64,000 nt of DNA from Jannaschia sp. M317. Lineage in GTDB: Bacteria; Pseudomonadota; Alphaproteobacteria; Rhodobacterales; Rhodobacteraceae. Location: the NCBI RefSeq assembly GCF_025141175.1, contig NZ_CP081155.1, positions 2,633,001 to 2,697,000 of the forward strand, given 5' to 3'. The notes below the pieces were generated by a model. The model did no database searches and was not told the origin of the DNA. It saw only the letters and a list, made by a program, of their open reading frames with translations. Shown here piece by piece: positions 14,890 through 23,580 of this stretch. How positions within the stretch are numbered: the stretch's first letter is position 1; each line of letters begins with the position of its first letter. Made by a program: the position numbers and the translations under genes.

Positions 14890-16881
14890 ATGAGTGATCC
14901 GCTCGTCATTTTCATGCCGTCCGGCAAGCGTGGGCGGTTCCCCACCGGCACCCCCGTCCTGACCGCCGCCCGACAGTTGGGCGTCGACCTCGACAGCGTC
15001 TGCGGCGGGCGCGGCATCTGTTCCAAGTGTCAGGTGCAACCAGGCGAAGGCAGCTTTTCCAAGCTGGGCGTGACCGTGGCCCCGGACGCCCTGTCGCCCT
15101 TCAACGCGGTCGAGCAGCGATATGACGAAAAACGCGGGCTGCGGCCCGGTCGGCGTCTGGGCTGTCAGGCGACGGTCCAGTCGGACGTGGTCATCGACGT
15201 GCCTGCCGAAAGCCAGGTGCACCGTCAGGTGATCCGCAAGGCCGCGTCGGACAGGGCGCTGACCGTCGACCCGGCGACGCGCCTGCACCTCGTCACCGTC
15301 GAGGAACCTGACATGGATGCGCCGTCGGGCGATCTGGAACGGCTGCGCGACGCACTGGCGGCGCAATGGGACCTGCGAGACCTGACCATGCCGCTGCCGG
15401 TTCTACGGACATTGCAGACCGCGCTGCGCAAAGGAAATTGGCAGGTGACCGTCGCGGTCAATCATCACGCGGGGGCCATCGCGGGCGTTTATCCGGGCCT
15501 GCGGACTGACGGCCTGCTTGGGCTGGCAATCGACCTCGGCTCGACCACCATCGCGGCGCATCTGTGCGACCTTGCAACGGGCGAGGTGCGGGCCTCGGGC
15601 GGGATCATGAATCCGCAGATCCGCTTTGGCGAGGACCTGATGAGCCGGGTCAGCTATGCCATGATGAACCCGGGCGGCGACGTCGAGATGACGACCGCCG
15701 TGCGCAGCGCCCTGGCCGATCTTGCCGCCGAACTGTCGGGTGAGGCGGGCGTCGATGCGCGCGACATCGTCGAGGCGGTCGTGGTCTGCAACCCGGTCAT
15801 GCACCACCTGTTGCTGGGTGTGGACCCGGTCGAGCTGGGCCAATCCCCCTTTGCGCTGGCCACGTCCGACGCGCTCCGGCTGGAGGCGCGGGACCTGGGG
15901 TTGGACGCCTTGTCACCCGGTGCGCGCGCCTACATTTTGCCCTGTATCGCCGGGCATGTGGGGGCCGATGCCGCCGCCGTCGCCCTGTCGGAGGCACCCG
16001 ATCAGGCCGACCCTCTGACCCTGATCGTCGACGTCGGCACGAACGCGGAAATTCTGTTGGGCAATCGCGACCGCTTACTGGCCTGCTCCTCGCCCACCGG
16101 CCCCGCCTTTGAGGGCGCACAGATCAGCGCCGGGCAACGCGCGGCACCGGGTGCCATCGAACGGGTAGAGATCGACGCCGACACCAAGGAACCGCGTTTC
16201 CGCGTGATCGGGTGCGACCTGTGGTCCGACGATCCGGGATTTGCCGCCGCGACCGAGGCCACCGGGATCACCGGTATCTGTGGATCGGGCATCATCGAGG
16301 CGGTGGCCGAAATGCGGCTGGCGGGCCTGTTGGATGCCGGCGGCCTGATCGGGTCCGCAGCCCAGACCGGGACCGACCGGTGCGTGGCCGAGGGCCGGAC
16401 CCATTCCTTTCTGCTCTGGCAAGACGGCGATCGCCGCATCCTGGTGACCCAAGGCGACATACGCGCGATCCAGCTGGCGAAATCGGCGCTATATGCGGGG
16501 GCGCGGTTGCTGATGGATGAACTGGGCGTCGATACCGTGGACAAGGTTACCCTGGCCGGTGCCTTCGGGGCACATATCTCGCCGCGTCATGCCATGGTTC
16601 TGGGCATGATCCCGGACGCGCCGCTGGACGCCGTCGGCTCTGCCGGGAACGCGGCGGGACATGGCGCGCGCATGGCGCTGTGCGATGTATCCGCGCGTGA
16701 CCGGATCGAGACATTGGTGCGCCAGATCCAGAAGGTCGAGACCGCCGTGGCCCCTCGTTTTCAGGAACATTTCGTGGCCGCGAATGCGATCCCCCACGCC
16801 ACGGCCCCGTTCCCGCATCTGGGACCCTTGCCAGACGTCAGCTTCAACCAATCCAGCGGGGGACGTCGCCGGCGGCGGTGA
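14890..16881 (+). CDS. Ferredoxin-ASKHA protein (corrinoid activation/reactivation, RACo-like)
   Basis: A 663-residue protein. Residues 1-100 form a 2Fe-2S ferredoxin domain with Cys38, Cys44, Cys47 and Cys92 (CGGRGICSKC...GCQ). After a linker comes the ASKHA ATPase domain (DUF4445), with LAIDLGSTTIAAHL near residue 212, VVVCNPVMHHLLLG, VDVGTNAEILLG and the late TLAGAFGAHISPRH. Such proteins use ATP to drive reduction of inactive Co(II) corrinoid to Co(I). No corrinoid-binding protein or substrate methyltransferase gene is adjacent, so its partner must be encoded elsewhere. Confidence 0.88.
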   Translation: MSDPLVIFMPSGKRGRFPTGTPVLTAARQLGVDLDSVCGGRGICSKCQVQPGEGSFSKLGVTVAPDALSPFNAVEQRYDEKRGLRPGRRLGCQATVQSDVVIDVPAESQVHRQVIRKAASDRALTVDPATRLHLVTVEEPDMDAPSGDLERLRDALAAQWDLRDLTMPLPVLRTLQTALRKGNWQVTVAVNHHAGAIAGVYPGLRTDGLLGLAIDLGSTTIAAHLCDLATGEVRASGGIMNPQIRFGEDLMSRVSYAMMNPGGDVEMTTAVRSALADLAAELSGEAGVDARDIVEAVVVCNPVMHHLLLGVDPVELGQSPFALATSDALRLEARDLGLDALSPGARAYILPCIAGHVGADAAAVALSEAPDQADPLTLIVDVGTNAEILLGNRDRLLACSSPTGPAFEGAQISAGQRAAPGAIERVEIDADTKEPRFRVIGCDLWSDDPGFAAATEATGITGICGSGIIEAVAEMRLAGLLDAGGLIGSAAQTGTDRCVAEGRTHSFLLWQDGDRRILVTQGDIRAIQLAKSALYAGARLLMDELGVDTVDKVTLAGAFGAHISPRHAMVLGMIPDAPLDAVGSAGNAAGHGARMALCDVSARDRIETLVRQIQKVETAVAPRFQEHFVAANAIPHATAPFPHLGPLPDVSFNQSSGGRRRRR

Positions 16882-16908
16882 CGCGTCCGTGCAGGGACGT
16901 GATCGGCG

Positions 16909-17538
16909 TCACAGGCGAAGGATAGCGCCCCCCGCGGCGTTTGCGTCCTCGGCGTCGTGGGTGACCATGACGACGGGCACGCCCACCGCGCGGGCCCGAC
17001 CGAACACCAGGTCGCGCATCTGCCCCCTCAGCTCGGTGTCCAGCTTGGCGAATGGTTCGTCCAGCAACAGACCATCCGGTGCCGACAACAGCACCCGCAT
17101 CAGGGCAACCCGCGCCGCCTGACCGCCCGACAGGGTGGCGGGATCGCGCGGGCCATACCCCTCCAACGCGATGTCCGACAGCGCGGCGTCGACGGCTGCC
17201 CGGCGTGCCGCCCCGCCGCCCCCGCGAGGCAGGCCAAAGGCGAGGTTCGTGGCCACATCCAGATGCGGGAACAGCAACGGATCCTGATAAAGGATCCCGA
17301 TCCGCCGAGCCTCGGGGGCAAGGCCGGTCAGGTCACGCCCGTTCAGGGTCACCCGACCCTCCGCCCGGAACACCGGGGCCAAGTCCCCCATAAGATAGGA
17401 CAGCAAGGTCGATTTCCCGGCCCCGGACGGGCCCATCAGGGTCAGAACCTCGCCCGGTCCGACACGAGCGGTCACCGACAGAAGCGTCTGCCCCCGGCGC
17501 GCGATCCGCACACCGTCCAACACCAATCCCTCAGCCAT
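16909..17538 (-). CDS. YnjD-like ABC transporter ATP-binding subunit
   Basis: A 209-residue ABC ATPase. Walker A is GPSGAGKS (36-43), the Q-loop lies in GILYQDPLLFPHL, the signature is LSGGQAARVAL, Walker B is GLLLDEPF, and the switch His is in MVTHDAEDA. The length is short but complete, as in YnjD and thiamine-type importers. The start ATG at 17538 lies inside the end of the permease gene (8-base overlap), so the two are coupled. It is the third gene of a binding protein-permease-ATPase set and ends convergent to the reactivase gene. Confidence 0.9.
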   Translation of the reverse strand: MAEGLVLDGVRIARRGQTLLSVTARVGPGEVLTLMGPSGAGKSTLLSYLMGDLAPVFRAEGRVTLNGRDLTGLAPEARRIGILYQDPLLFPHLDVATNLAFGLPRGGGGAARRAAVDAALSDIALEGYGPRDPATLSGGQAARVALMRVLLSAPDGLLLDEPFAKLDTELRGQMRDLVFGRARAVGVPVVMVTHDAEDANAAGGAILRL

Positions 17539-19198
17539 GTCGCAGCCCTCGCCGGTCCCGATGCACGATCGCCGGTATCGCAAGCGCCAGAGCGAACGGC
17601 AGAAACGCCGCGACCGTCTGCCCCAATCCCCAGACCCCGATGGCCCGGCGGTCCCCTCCGGCGGCCAATGCCACCGCCTCGGTCGCGAGGGTCGAAACCC
17701 GCCCCCCGCCCAGCAAAAGCGTCGGCAGGTATTGCCCCACGCTGACCGCCATGCCCACGGCCGTCGCCGTCAGGATCGGGGCCAGCAACATCGGCACCCG
17801 CACCCGCCAAAGCACCCGGTCCTGCCCCGCCCCAAGCCCCGCGCCCACGCGGGCATAGCGCACGTCCCAGGCGCGGAACGGGCCGGACAGCGCCAGAAAG
17901 ACGTAAGGCAGCACGAAAATCAGGTGGCCAAAAATCACCAGACCCAGCGTTGGCCCGAACCCCAGACTGGCTGGCAGCAACTGCAATCCCGGCAGAAATG
18001 CGACCTGCGGGATCACCAACGGCAGATACAACAGCCAAAGCGCGCGTTGCCCGACCGTCAGCCCAAAGCGATGCTCTGCCTCCAGGCAGCCGATGGCCAA
18101 CAGGACCGAGGCGCCCGTGGCCAGTGCCGCGATCAACAGGGTGTCGGCTGCGACCGAGATCATCTCGGGCCCGAACCGCATCCAGCTACGCGCGGTCAGC
18201 GCGTCAGGCAGAAGATCCGGGAACCGCCAGCCAGCAGCCACGGACCAAAGCGCCAGCGCCACGATCCCGGCCAGCACCGCCAAGGCAGAGATCACCGCAA
18301 GCGTCAGGCCCAGGCCGCGGGCCGTCCCCTCCGGCAGCCCGCGGCCGGACCAGATCCAGCGTCGTGCCAGGCGCGCGGCGACCCGTTCGCCCAGCCACCA
18401 GACCGCCAGGGCCGCAAGCACCAGACCAAGCTGTATCAATGCCCCGGCGGCGGCCACCGCCCGCTGTCCCAGGTCCGGGTCCAGCATCCAGCGGGTGACC
18501 TGCACCGACAGGGTCGACGGCGTGTTCGGCCCCAGGATCGTGGCCACATCCACGTTGGTCATCGCGTAGACAAGCACCACCAGAACCGGCAGCCGCACCT
18601 GGGCATAAAGGCCCGGAAACACCGCCTTCAGCCAGCCGGCAATGCGCCCCTGCCCCAGACTGCGCGCCACCGCCAGACGGCGGGCGTGGCCGACCTGACC
18701 GATGGCGGCAAGCATCATCAGCAACAGGAACGGCAGCTCTTTGGCGATCAACCCGGCGGTCAGGGACAGGCCCAAGGGATCCTGCAGGATCAAAAGGTCC
18801 GGCGGCACGTCCCAACCCAGCCCCAACGCGGGGATGCGCGCGATCCAGCCCGAAGGCGCGATCAGGAACGCGAGGCCCAGGGCCGCAGCCGCATGGGGCA
18901 CCGCCAACAAGGGCGACAACAGACGTTCCAGCCAGGCAAATGCGGGCGTGCCATACCACCCCGCCAGGATCAGCGTCGCCACCGCCAGCGCGCCCATAGT
19001 CGACAACAGACCAGAGCTCACCGACAATGCCATGGCACGCGGCAGCCCCGGCCAGTCCAGAACGGCCCGCACCGGGTCAAGCGACAGCCCACGGCCCAGC
19101 GGCCCCAGCCCGAGCGCCGGCAGGATCGTTCCGACCAGCCCCAGCAGGACCGGGCCCGCCAGAACCGCCGTCATCAAAAGCGGCAGCGGGCGCAGCAC
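17531..19198 (-). CDS. YnjC-like double-domain ABC permease
   Basis: A 555-residue inner-membrane permease with about 12 transmembrane segments in two homologous halves. Each has an EAA-type loop: ARSLGQGRIAGWLKAVFPGLYAQVRLPV in the first half and GAGLGAGQDRVLWRVRVPMLLAPI in the second. A fused permease of this kind is found in the ThiP/FbpB/YnjC group. It is directly followed by the ATPase and preceded by the binding protein (stop and start back to back at 19199/19198). Confidence 0.9.
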   Translation of the reverse strand: MLRPLPLLMTAVLAGPVLLGLVGTILPALGLGPLGRGLSLDPVRAVLDWPGLPRAMALSVSSGLLSTMGALAVATLILAGWYGTPAFAWLERLLSPLLAVPHAAAALGLAFLIAPSGWIARIPALGLGWDVPPDLLILQDPLGLSLTAGLIAKELPFLLLMMLAAIGQVGHARRLAVARSLGQGRIAGWLKAVFPGLYAQVRLPVLVVLVYAMTNVDVATILGPNTPSTLSVQVTRWMLDPDLGQRAVAAAGALIQLGLVLAALAVWWLGERVAARLARRWIWSGRGLPEGTARGLGLTLAVISALAVLAGIVALALWSVAAGWRFPDLLPDALTARSWMRFGPEMISVAADTLLIAALATGASVLLAIGCLEAEHRFGLTVGQRALWLLYLPLVIPQVAFLPGLQLLPASLGFGPTLGLVIFGHLIFVLPYVFLALSGPFRAWDVRYARVGAGLGAGQDRVLWRVRVPMLLAPILTATAVGMAVSVGQYLPTLLLGGGRVSTLATEAVALAAGGDRRAIGVWGLGQTVAAFLPFALALAIPAIVHRDRRGLRHG

Positions 19199-20392
19199 TT
19201 AGTTGGCGACACCGTAGCGCGCGACCCAATCGGCGGCCAGGCGTTCGGCCCAGCTCGGGTGCGGCTCTGGCAGGGCCTGACCCAGGTCTGCGGGCGACAG
19301 GGTCGCGACGCCAAGGTCCAGCGCGTCGAAGGCGGCGCGGTCCGCCTCGGACAGTGCGTCCATATCGAGGACGGTGCCGTAGCCCAGGACGTCAGGCGTC
19401 TGCGCGCGCAGCTGTGCGGCGGGCGACAACAGGATGTCGGCCACGACCATCGCCCCTGCCTTGGCGTTCGCGTTGAACGGGATCGCCACAAAGGACGCGT
19501 TGCCCAGCGTGCCCTTGTCCAGAACGTAGGTCCGCGCGGTCGACGGCAATTCGTAGTTCGCAATCGCCGCCGTCGCCTCGCCGGGCGAGAAGCTGATGGC
19601 GATGTCGATTTCTCCGTCGTTCATCAGTTGCAGTTGGCGCGGTCCGGTCTGCGGATAGGCGCGGCCCTGGCGCCAGAGAACGGGGGTGATCGCGTCCATG
19701 AAGTCCCACAGTGGCGCGCTGATCTCGGCATAGTCGGCCCCGACCGGCGCTTGCAGGGCGGCGGGATCTTCGACCAGGTCGATCAGCATCTGTTTCAGGA
19801 ACGTCGTGCCCAGGAAATCGGGCGGCTGCGGAAAGGTAAAGCGACCGGGGTTCGCCTGCGCCCAGTCCAGAATCGCATCCGCGCTGGCGGGCGGTTCGGC
19901 CAGGCGGTCGCTGTCATGGATGAACACGACCTGCGCCATGGCCCACGGGCTTTCGTAACCCTCGGTGGGCACGGTGAAATCGGTGGTCACCGTCTTGCCG
20001 TCCACATCGACGAACTGCCAGTTCGGCAGATCCTCGGCAAAGGGCCCGAACAGCAAATCCTGCGCCTTCATCGAGGCAAAGTTTGCCCCGTTGATCCAGA
20101 TCATGTCGACGGCACCGCCCTCGGTCTTGCCCGCCTGCCGTTCGCTCAGCACCAGGCCTACGGCATCGGCGGTGTCGGCCAGCTTGACGTGTTCCAGGGT
20201 CACGCCCAGCTCTGCCGCGCGGTCACCGATCCAGGCGATGAAATCGTTGGTCGTCGTCGATCCCCCCCAGGCGTGCCAATAGACGGTCTGACCCTCGGCC
20301 TCGGCCAGGACGGCGGGCCAATCGGCGGGGGTGGGATCGGCCAGGGCCGGAACAGTGGTCAGCGCAAGCGCGGCGATCAGGGGTAGGCGCAT
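19199..20392 (-). CDS. YnjB-like ABC transporter substrate-binding protein
   Basis: A 397-residue periplasmic protein with a signal peptide (MRLPLIAALALTTVPALA, residues 1-18). The mature region begins with PADWPAVLAEAEGQTVYWHAWGGSTTTNDFIAWIG, characteristic of YnjB. The fold is that of type 2 periplasmic binding proteins related to thiamine- and iron-binding proteins. The substrate of YnjBCD is not firmly established. The next upstream gene encodes a YnjF-like phosphatidyltransferase, which preserves the ynj association seen in E. coli. Confidence 0.85.
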   Translation of the reverse strand: MRLPLIAALALTTVPALADPTPADWPAVLAEAEGQTVYWHAWGGSTTTNDFIAWIGDRAAELGVTLEHVKLADTADAVGLVLSERQAGKTEGGAVDMIWINGANFASMKAQDLLFGPFAEDLPNWQFVDVDGKTVTTDFTVPTEGYESPWAMAQVVFIHDSDRLAEPPASADAILDWAQANPGRFTFPQPPDFLGTTFLKQMLIDLVEDPAALQAPVGADYAEISAPLWDFMDAITPVLWRQGRAYPQTGPRQLQLMNDGEIDIAISFSPGEATAAIANYELPSTARTYVLDKGTLGNASFVAIPFNANAKAGAMVVADILLSPAAQLRAQTPDVLGYGTVLDMDALSEADRAAFDALDLGVATLSPADLGQALPEPHPSWAERLAADWVARYGVAN

Positions 20393-20401
20393 GAGGACTC
20401 C

Positions 20402-21007
20402 TCAGTCGGTCAGGATATGGCGGGCGTTCAGGATGCGGGCGGTCGCGGTGACGAAACACAGCGTGCCGAACCCATAGGCCAGCGGGATGAACCAGCCGGG
20501 CAACAGGCAGAGCAGGACAAAGAACACGATCGTTTCTGTCCCCTCCAACAGGCCGGCGGAATAATAGAGCGATTTCTGACCCTGTGCCGAAGTCTGAAGC
20601 CCGCGTTTCTCGGCCATGGTCGAAAAGCCCAGGAACGAGGTGCCGTTTACGTAAAAGCTCAGCAACAGAAAGGCGGCGGCGGTGGCGTTGCCTGCGTCCA
20701 GGATGGCAAAGGCAAACGGCACCGCGCCATAGAACAGAAAGTCGGACCAGATATCGAGGTAGCCGCCAAAGTCGGTCTTGCGCGTCGCCCGCGCGACCGC
20801 GCCGTCCAACCCATCCGCCAACCGCGACGCCAGCAACGGCACCAAGGCCAGTCCCGGCGCCCCCAGGGCGATCGTCAAGGCCGCGATCAGGCCCAGCGTC
20901 AGCCCCGCCAATGTCACCCGGTTCGCTGTCACGCCGCGCGCCGCCAGACCGCGCCCCAGGCGGTTCAACGGCGGGTCGATCAGGCGGCGGGCGAGGGTGT
21001 CGAGCAT
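20402..21007 (-). CDS. YnjF-like CDP-alcohol phosphatidyltransferase family protein
   Basis: A 201-residue membrane protein with about six helices. The catalytic motif DGLDGAVAR...GGYLDIWSD (DG-AR-G-D-D pattern) is intact around residues 70-90, so the enzyme should move a phosphoalcohol between CDP-diacylglycerol and an acceptor. Metal is bound by the Asp residues. I chose the start at 21007 (MLDTLARRLIDPPLNRLG), since the extension to 21073 is unlike the family. It is nine bases from the YnjB-like gene and probably heads the transporter operon. The real product lipid is unknown. Confidence 0.85.
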   Translation of the reverse strand: MLDTLARRLIDPPLNRLGRGLAARGVTANRVTLAGLTLGLIAALTIALGAPGLALVPLLASRLADGLDGAVARATRKTDFGGYLDIWSDFLFYGAVPFAFAILDAGNATAAAFLLLSFYVNGTSFLGFSTMAEKRGLQTSAQGQKSLYYSAGLLEGTETIVFFVLLCLLPGWFIPLAYGFGTLCFVTATARILNARHILTD

Positions 21008-21086
21008 GGGTGGCGGGTCCTTTGCCCCTCCTGTGCCCTGAACCCGCCGCGCCGCGCAACCGTTGGCACGCAAACGTGAAGGTCTG

Positions 21087-22289
21087 TCAGGCTGGCACCG
21101 GTCCCGGAATGCGCGCCAGGGCCAGCGCCGAGGCCCCGACCATCGCGGCCGAAACCACCAGCGACAGCGTCAGCCCGCCCGCCTGGTAACACAGGCCCGA
21201 AAGCACCGTTCCCAACAGACGGCCGCAGGCGTTGGCCATGTAATAGAACCCGACGTCCATCGTCACACGTTTCGCGCCCGCGAAATGCAGGATCAGAAAG
21301 GAATGCAGCGAAGAGTTCACGGCAAAGACCGTGCCGAAGATCATCAGTCCGATCAGGACCGGCCAGGCCGCGGCGGGCATCGCCCCGTGCACCAGCGCCA
21401 GCGCACCGGCCACCACCATCAGCAAAACCGCGGCCCCGCGCGCCTTGCCCGTCGATCCGCTGCGCAGCAGGCGCGGCGTCGCCCCCTGTACCGCGCCATA
21501 GCCGATCACCCACAGCGCCATGAAGCCGCCGGTGATGAAGAACGCCGTCCCCTCGCCCGCCGTTTCCGTCAGCGTAGCCGACAACCAGATCGGCAGGGCC
21601 ACCACGAACCAGACATCCCGCGCGCCGAACAGGAACATCCGCGCCAGCGACAGCCAGTTGATGCGCGGATCGGAAGAGAAGACCTCGCGAAACTTGGCCC
21701 CCTTGTTCCTGACGGTCAGGTCGCGCGGCAGAAAGGCCAGCACCGCGACCAGGATTGCGCCCAATCCCGCGGCCATGATCCAAAGGCTCGGCTCGAACCC
21801 GACCAGCGCCAGCAACCCCGCGCCCAGGAAAAAGCCCAGCCCCTTGATCGCGTTCTTCGACCCGGTCAGAACGGCGACCCAGGTGAACAAGCCCCCCTCG
21901 GGCACCAGCAGCTTGACCGCCGATTTCGACGCCGTCTTGGCCAGATCCTTAGCCACGCCCGACGCCCCCTGCACCAGCATCACAAAGACGACCGACGTGC
22001 CGATCGCCCAGCCAGGGTCCAGCCGGGTCAACGCAACCAGCGCCGCTACCTGAAGCCCCAGCCCCAGGTGCAACGTCAGCGCCAGCCCGAACCGCGCGGC
22101 CAGCCATCCTGCCGTCAGGTTGGTCACGATGCCCGCCACCTCGTACAACACGAACAGCCAGGCCAATTGCAGCGGCGAAAACCCCAGCGTGTGGAAATGC
22201 AACAGCACCAGCATCCGAAGCGCGCCATCGGTCAGCATGAAGGACCAATAGGCTGCGGTGACCGCTACGTACCCGCGCAGACTGGTCAC
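21087..22289 (-). CDS. arsJ: ArsJ, organoarsenical (1-arseno-3-phosphoglycerate) efflux MFS transporter
   Basis: A 400-residue major facilitator protein with about 11-12 membrane helices. It begins MTSLRGYVAVTAAYWSFMLTDGALRML and has the VAKDLAKTASKSAVK loop typical of ArsJ. ArsJ exports 1-arseno-3-phosphoglycerate, the labile product made when the partner GAPDH uses arsenate in place of phosphate; it then breaks down outside the cell. The start overlaps the gapdh stop by ATGA, so the pair is translated together. No arsR lies next to it. Confidence 0.92.
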   Translation of the reverse strand: MTSLRGYVAVTAAYWSFMLTDGALRMLVLLHFHTLGFSPLQLAWLFVLYEVAGIVTNLTAGWLAARFGLALTLHLGLGLQVAALVALTRLDPGWAIGTSVVFVMLVQGASGVAKDLAKTASKSAVKLLVPEGGLFTWVAVLTGSKNAIKGLGFFLGAGLLALVGFEPSLWIMAAGLGAILVAVLAFLPRDLTVRNKGAKFREVFSSDPRINWLSLARMFLFGARDVWFVVALPIWLSATLTETAGEGTAFFITGGFMALWVIGYGAVQGATPRLLRSGSTGKARGAAVLLMVVAGALALVHGAMPAAAWPVLIGLMIFGTVFAVNSSLHSFLILHFAGAKRVTMDVGFYYMANACGRLLGTVLSGLCYQAGGLTLSLVVSAAMVGASALALARIPGPVPA

Positions 22290-23275
22290 GCGGCCATCAT
22301 CCGCGCGATGTCGGCCAGACGGATCGCATAACCGAATTCGTTGTCATACCAGGCATAAAGTTTCAGGTGGGTGTCCTGCACGACAACGGTCGACGGCCCG
22401 TCAATCACGGTGGAACGGCGATCATTGAGGAAATCGCTGCTGACCAGCGGTCGATCCTCGAACCCCAGGATACCGGCCATCGGTCCGTCGGCGGCCTCTC
22501 GCAAGGCGGCGTTGACCGCTTCGACGGTGACCGGGCGCGACATCTCGAACACGCAATCCGTCAACGACGCATTGAGCAGGGGCACGCGGACGGCATGGCC
22601 CATCAGGCGCCCCTCCAGGTCCGGAAAGATATCCATGATCGCCTTGGCCGATCCGGTGGTCGTCGGGATCAGGTTCATCAGGGCGGATCGCGCCCGGCGC
22701 GGGTCCTTGTGCGGGCGGTCGACCATGGTCTGGGTGTTGGTCACGTCGTGGATCGTGGTGAACGACCCGTGATTGATCCCAAAGGCGTCGCGCAGGACCG
22801 CAACCACCGGGGCCAGGCAGTTCGTCGTGCAACTGGCCGCCGTCACCAGCGGCTGCCCATCATAGAGGTGATGGTTCACCCCATAGACAAGGTTCAAGGC
22901 CCCCCCGTCCTTGACCGGTGCGCTGACCAGAACCTGCTTTACGCCCTTGTCGTAATAGGGCTGTACCTTTGCGCCGGTCTTGAACACGCCGGTGCAGTCG
23001 ATGACCATGTCAACGCCGTCCAGGGGCAGATCCTCGATCTGGCGGTGCGCGGTCAACGGCAGGCGGCTGTCCCCGATCACGAGGGTCTGGCCTTCGGCCC
23101 GGACGGCGCGGGGCCAGCGCCCATGGACGCTGTCGAATTCCAGCAGCAGAGCATGCTGTTCAGCGTCGCCGCCCGCGTCGTTGATGCCAACCAGGTCGAT
23201 CCCGCCGGGCAAATCAAGCAGATCGCGAAGCACCAGTTTGCCGATCCGGCCAAGACCGTTGAGAAAGACTTTCAT
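22286..23275 (-). CDS. ArsJ-associated glyceraldehyde-3-phosphate dehydrogenase
   Basis: A 329-residue type I GAPDH with the NAD site FLNGLGRIGKLVLRDLL at the N-terminus and the catalytic Cys149 in AASCTTNCLAPVV, plus the partner His in FTTIHDVTNTQ. Beside arsJ, this enzyme supplies 1-arseno-3-phosphoglycerate for export, giving arsenate resistance. It is probably not the glycolytic copy. The start at 23275 (MKVFLNGLG) has a GGGGG site. The 215 bases upstream, before tRNA-Ser, must hold the promoter; no clear operator was found there. Confidence 0.92.
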   Translation of the reverse strand: MKVFLNGLGRIGKLVLRDLLDLPGGIDLVGINDAGGDAEQHALLLEFDSVHGRWPRAVRAEGQTLVIGDSRLPLTAHRQIEDLPLDGVDMVIDCTGVFKTGAKVQPYYDKGVKQVLVSAPVKDGGALNLVYGVNHHLYDGQPLVTAASCTTNCLAPVVAVLRDAFGINHGSFTTIHDVTNTQTMVDRPHKDPRRARSALMNLIPTTTGSAKAIMDIFPDLEGRLMGHAVRVPLLNASLTDCVFEMSRPVTVEAVNAALREAADGPMAGILGFEDRPLVSSDFLNDRRSTVIDGPSTVVVQDTHLKLYAWYDNEFGYAIRLADIARMMAA

Positions 23276-23490
23276 GCGTGCCCCCAATAGCGTTTTGCCC
23301 GCCCGCTAGTCGGCAAATGTAACAGTCGCGCGACAGCCCTGCGATTTCCGAACCACAGACCCGGGCGGGTCCGTCCCAGCCAGATCGTGCACGCCCTGGG
23401 AACCGGCCGCACCGATGGCGCGCCTGGACCAACTTTTCCCGCGCAACCCGGCTTTTCAATCCCGCGCACGCGGTGTAGCCCGGATCCGTC

Positions 23491-23580
23491 GGAGGTGTGG
23501 CCGAGCGGTCGAAGGCACCGGTCTTGAAAACCGGCAGGCGTGAAAGCGTCTCGTGGGTTCGAATCCCACCGCCTCTGCCA
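23491..23580 (+). tRNA. tRNA-Ser(UGA)
   Basis: A 90-base tRNA with a long variable arm, as expected for a serine tRNA. The anticodon loop is CTTGAAA (anticodon TGA), between CCGGT and ACCGG arms. The T arm reads TGGGTTCGAATCCCA, and CCA is encoded at the 3' end (23578-23580). The acceptor stem GGAGGTG pairs with CGCCTCT, with a G-U at the first pair. Confidence 0.96.

Noticed and set aside
17537..20386. A very long open frame (949 codons) on the plus strand
   Set aside because: It lies opposite the YnjB/YnjC/YnjD-like genes, is extremely rich in Arg, Gln and Gly, and has no domain; it is a product of high G/C codon usage on the other strand.
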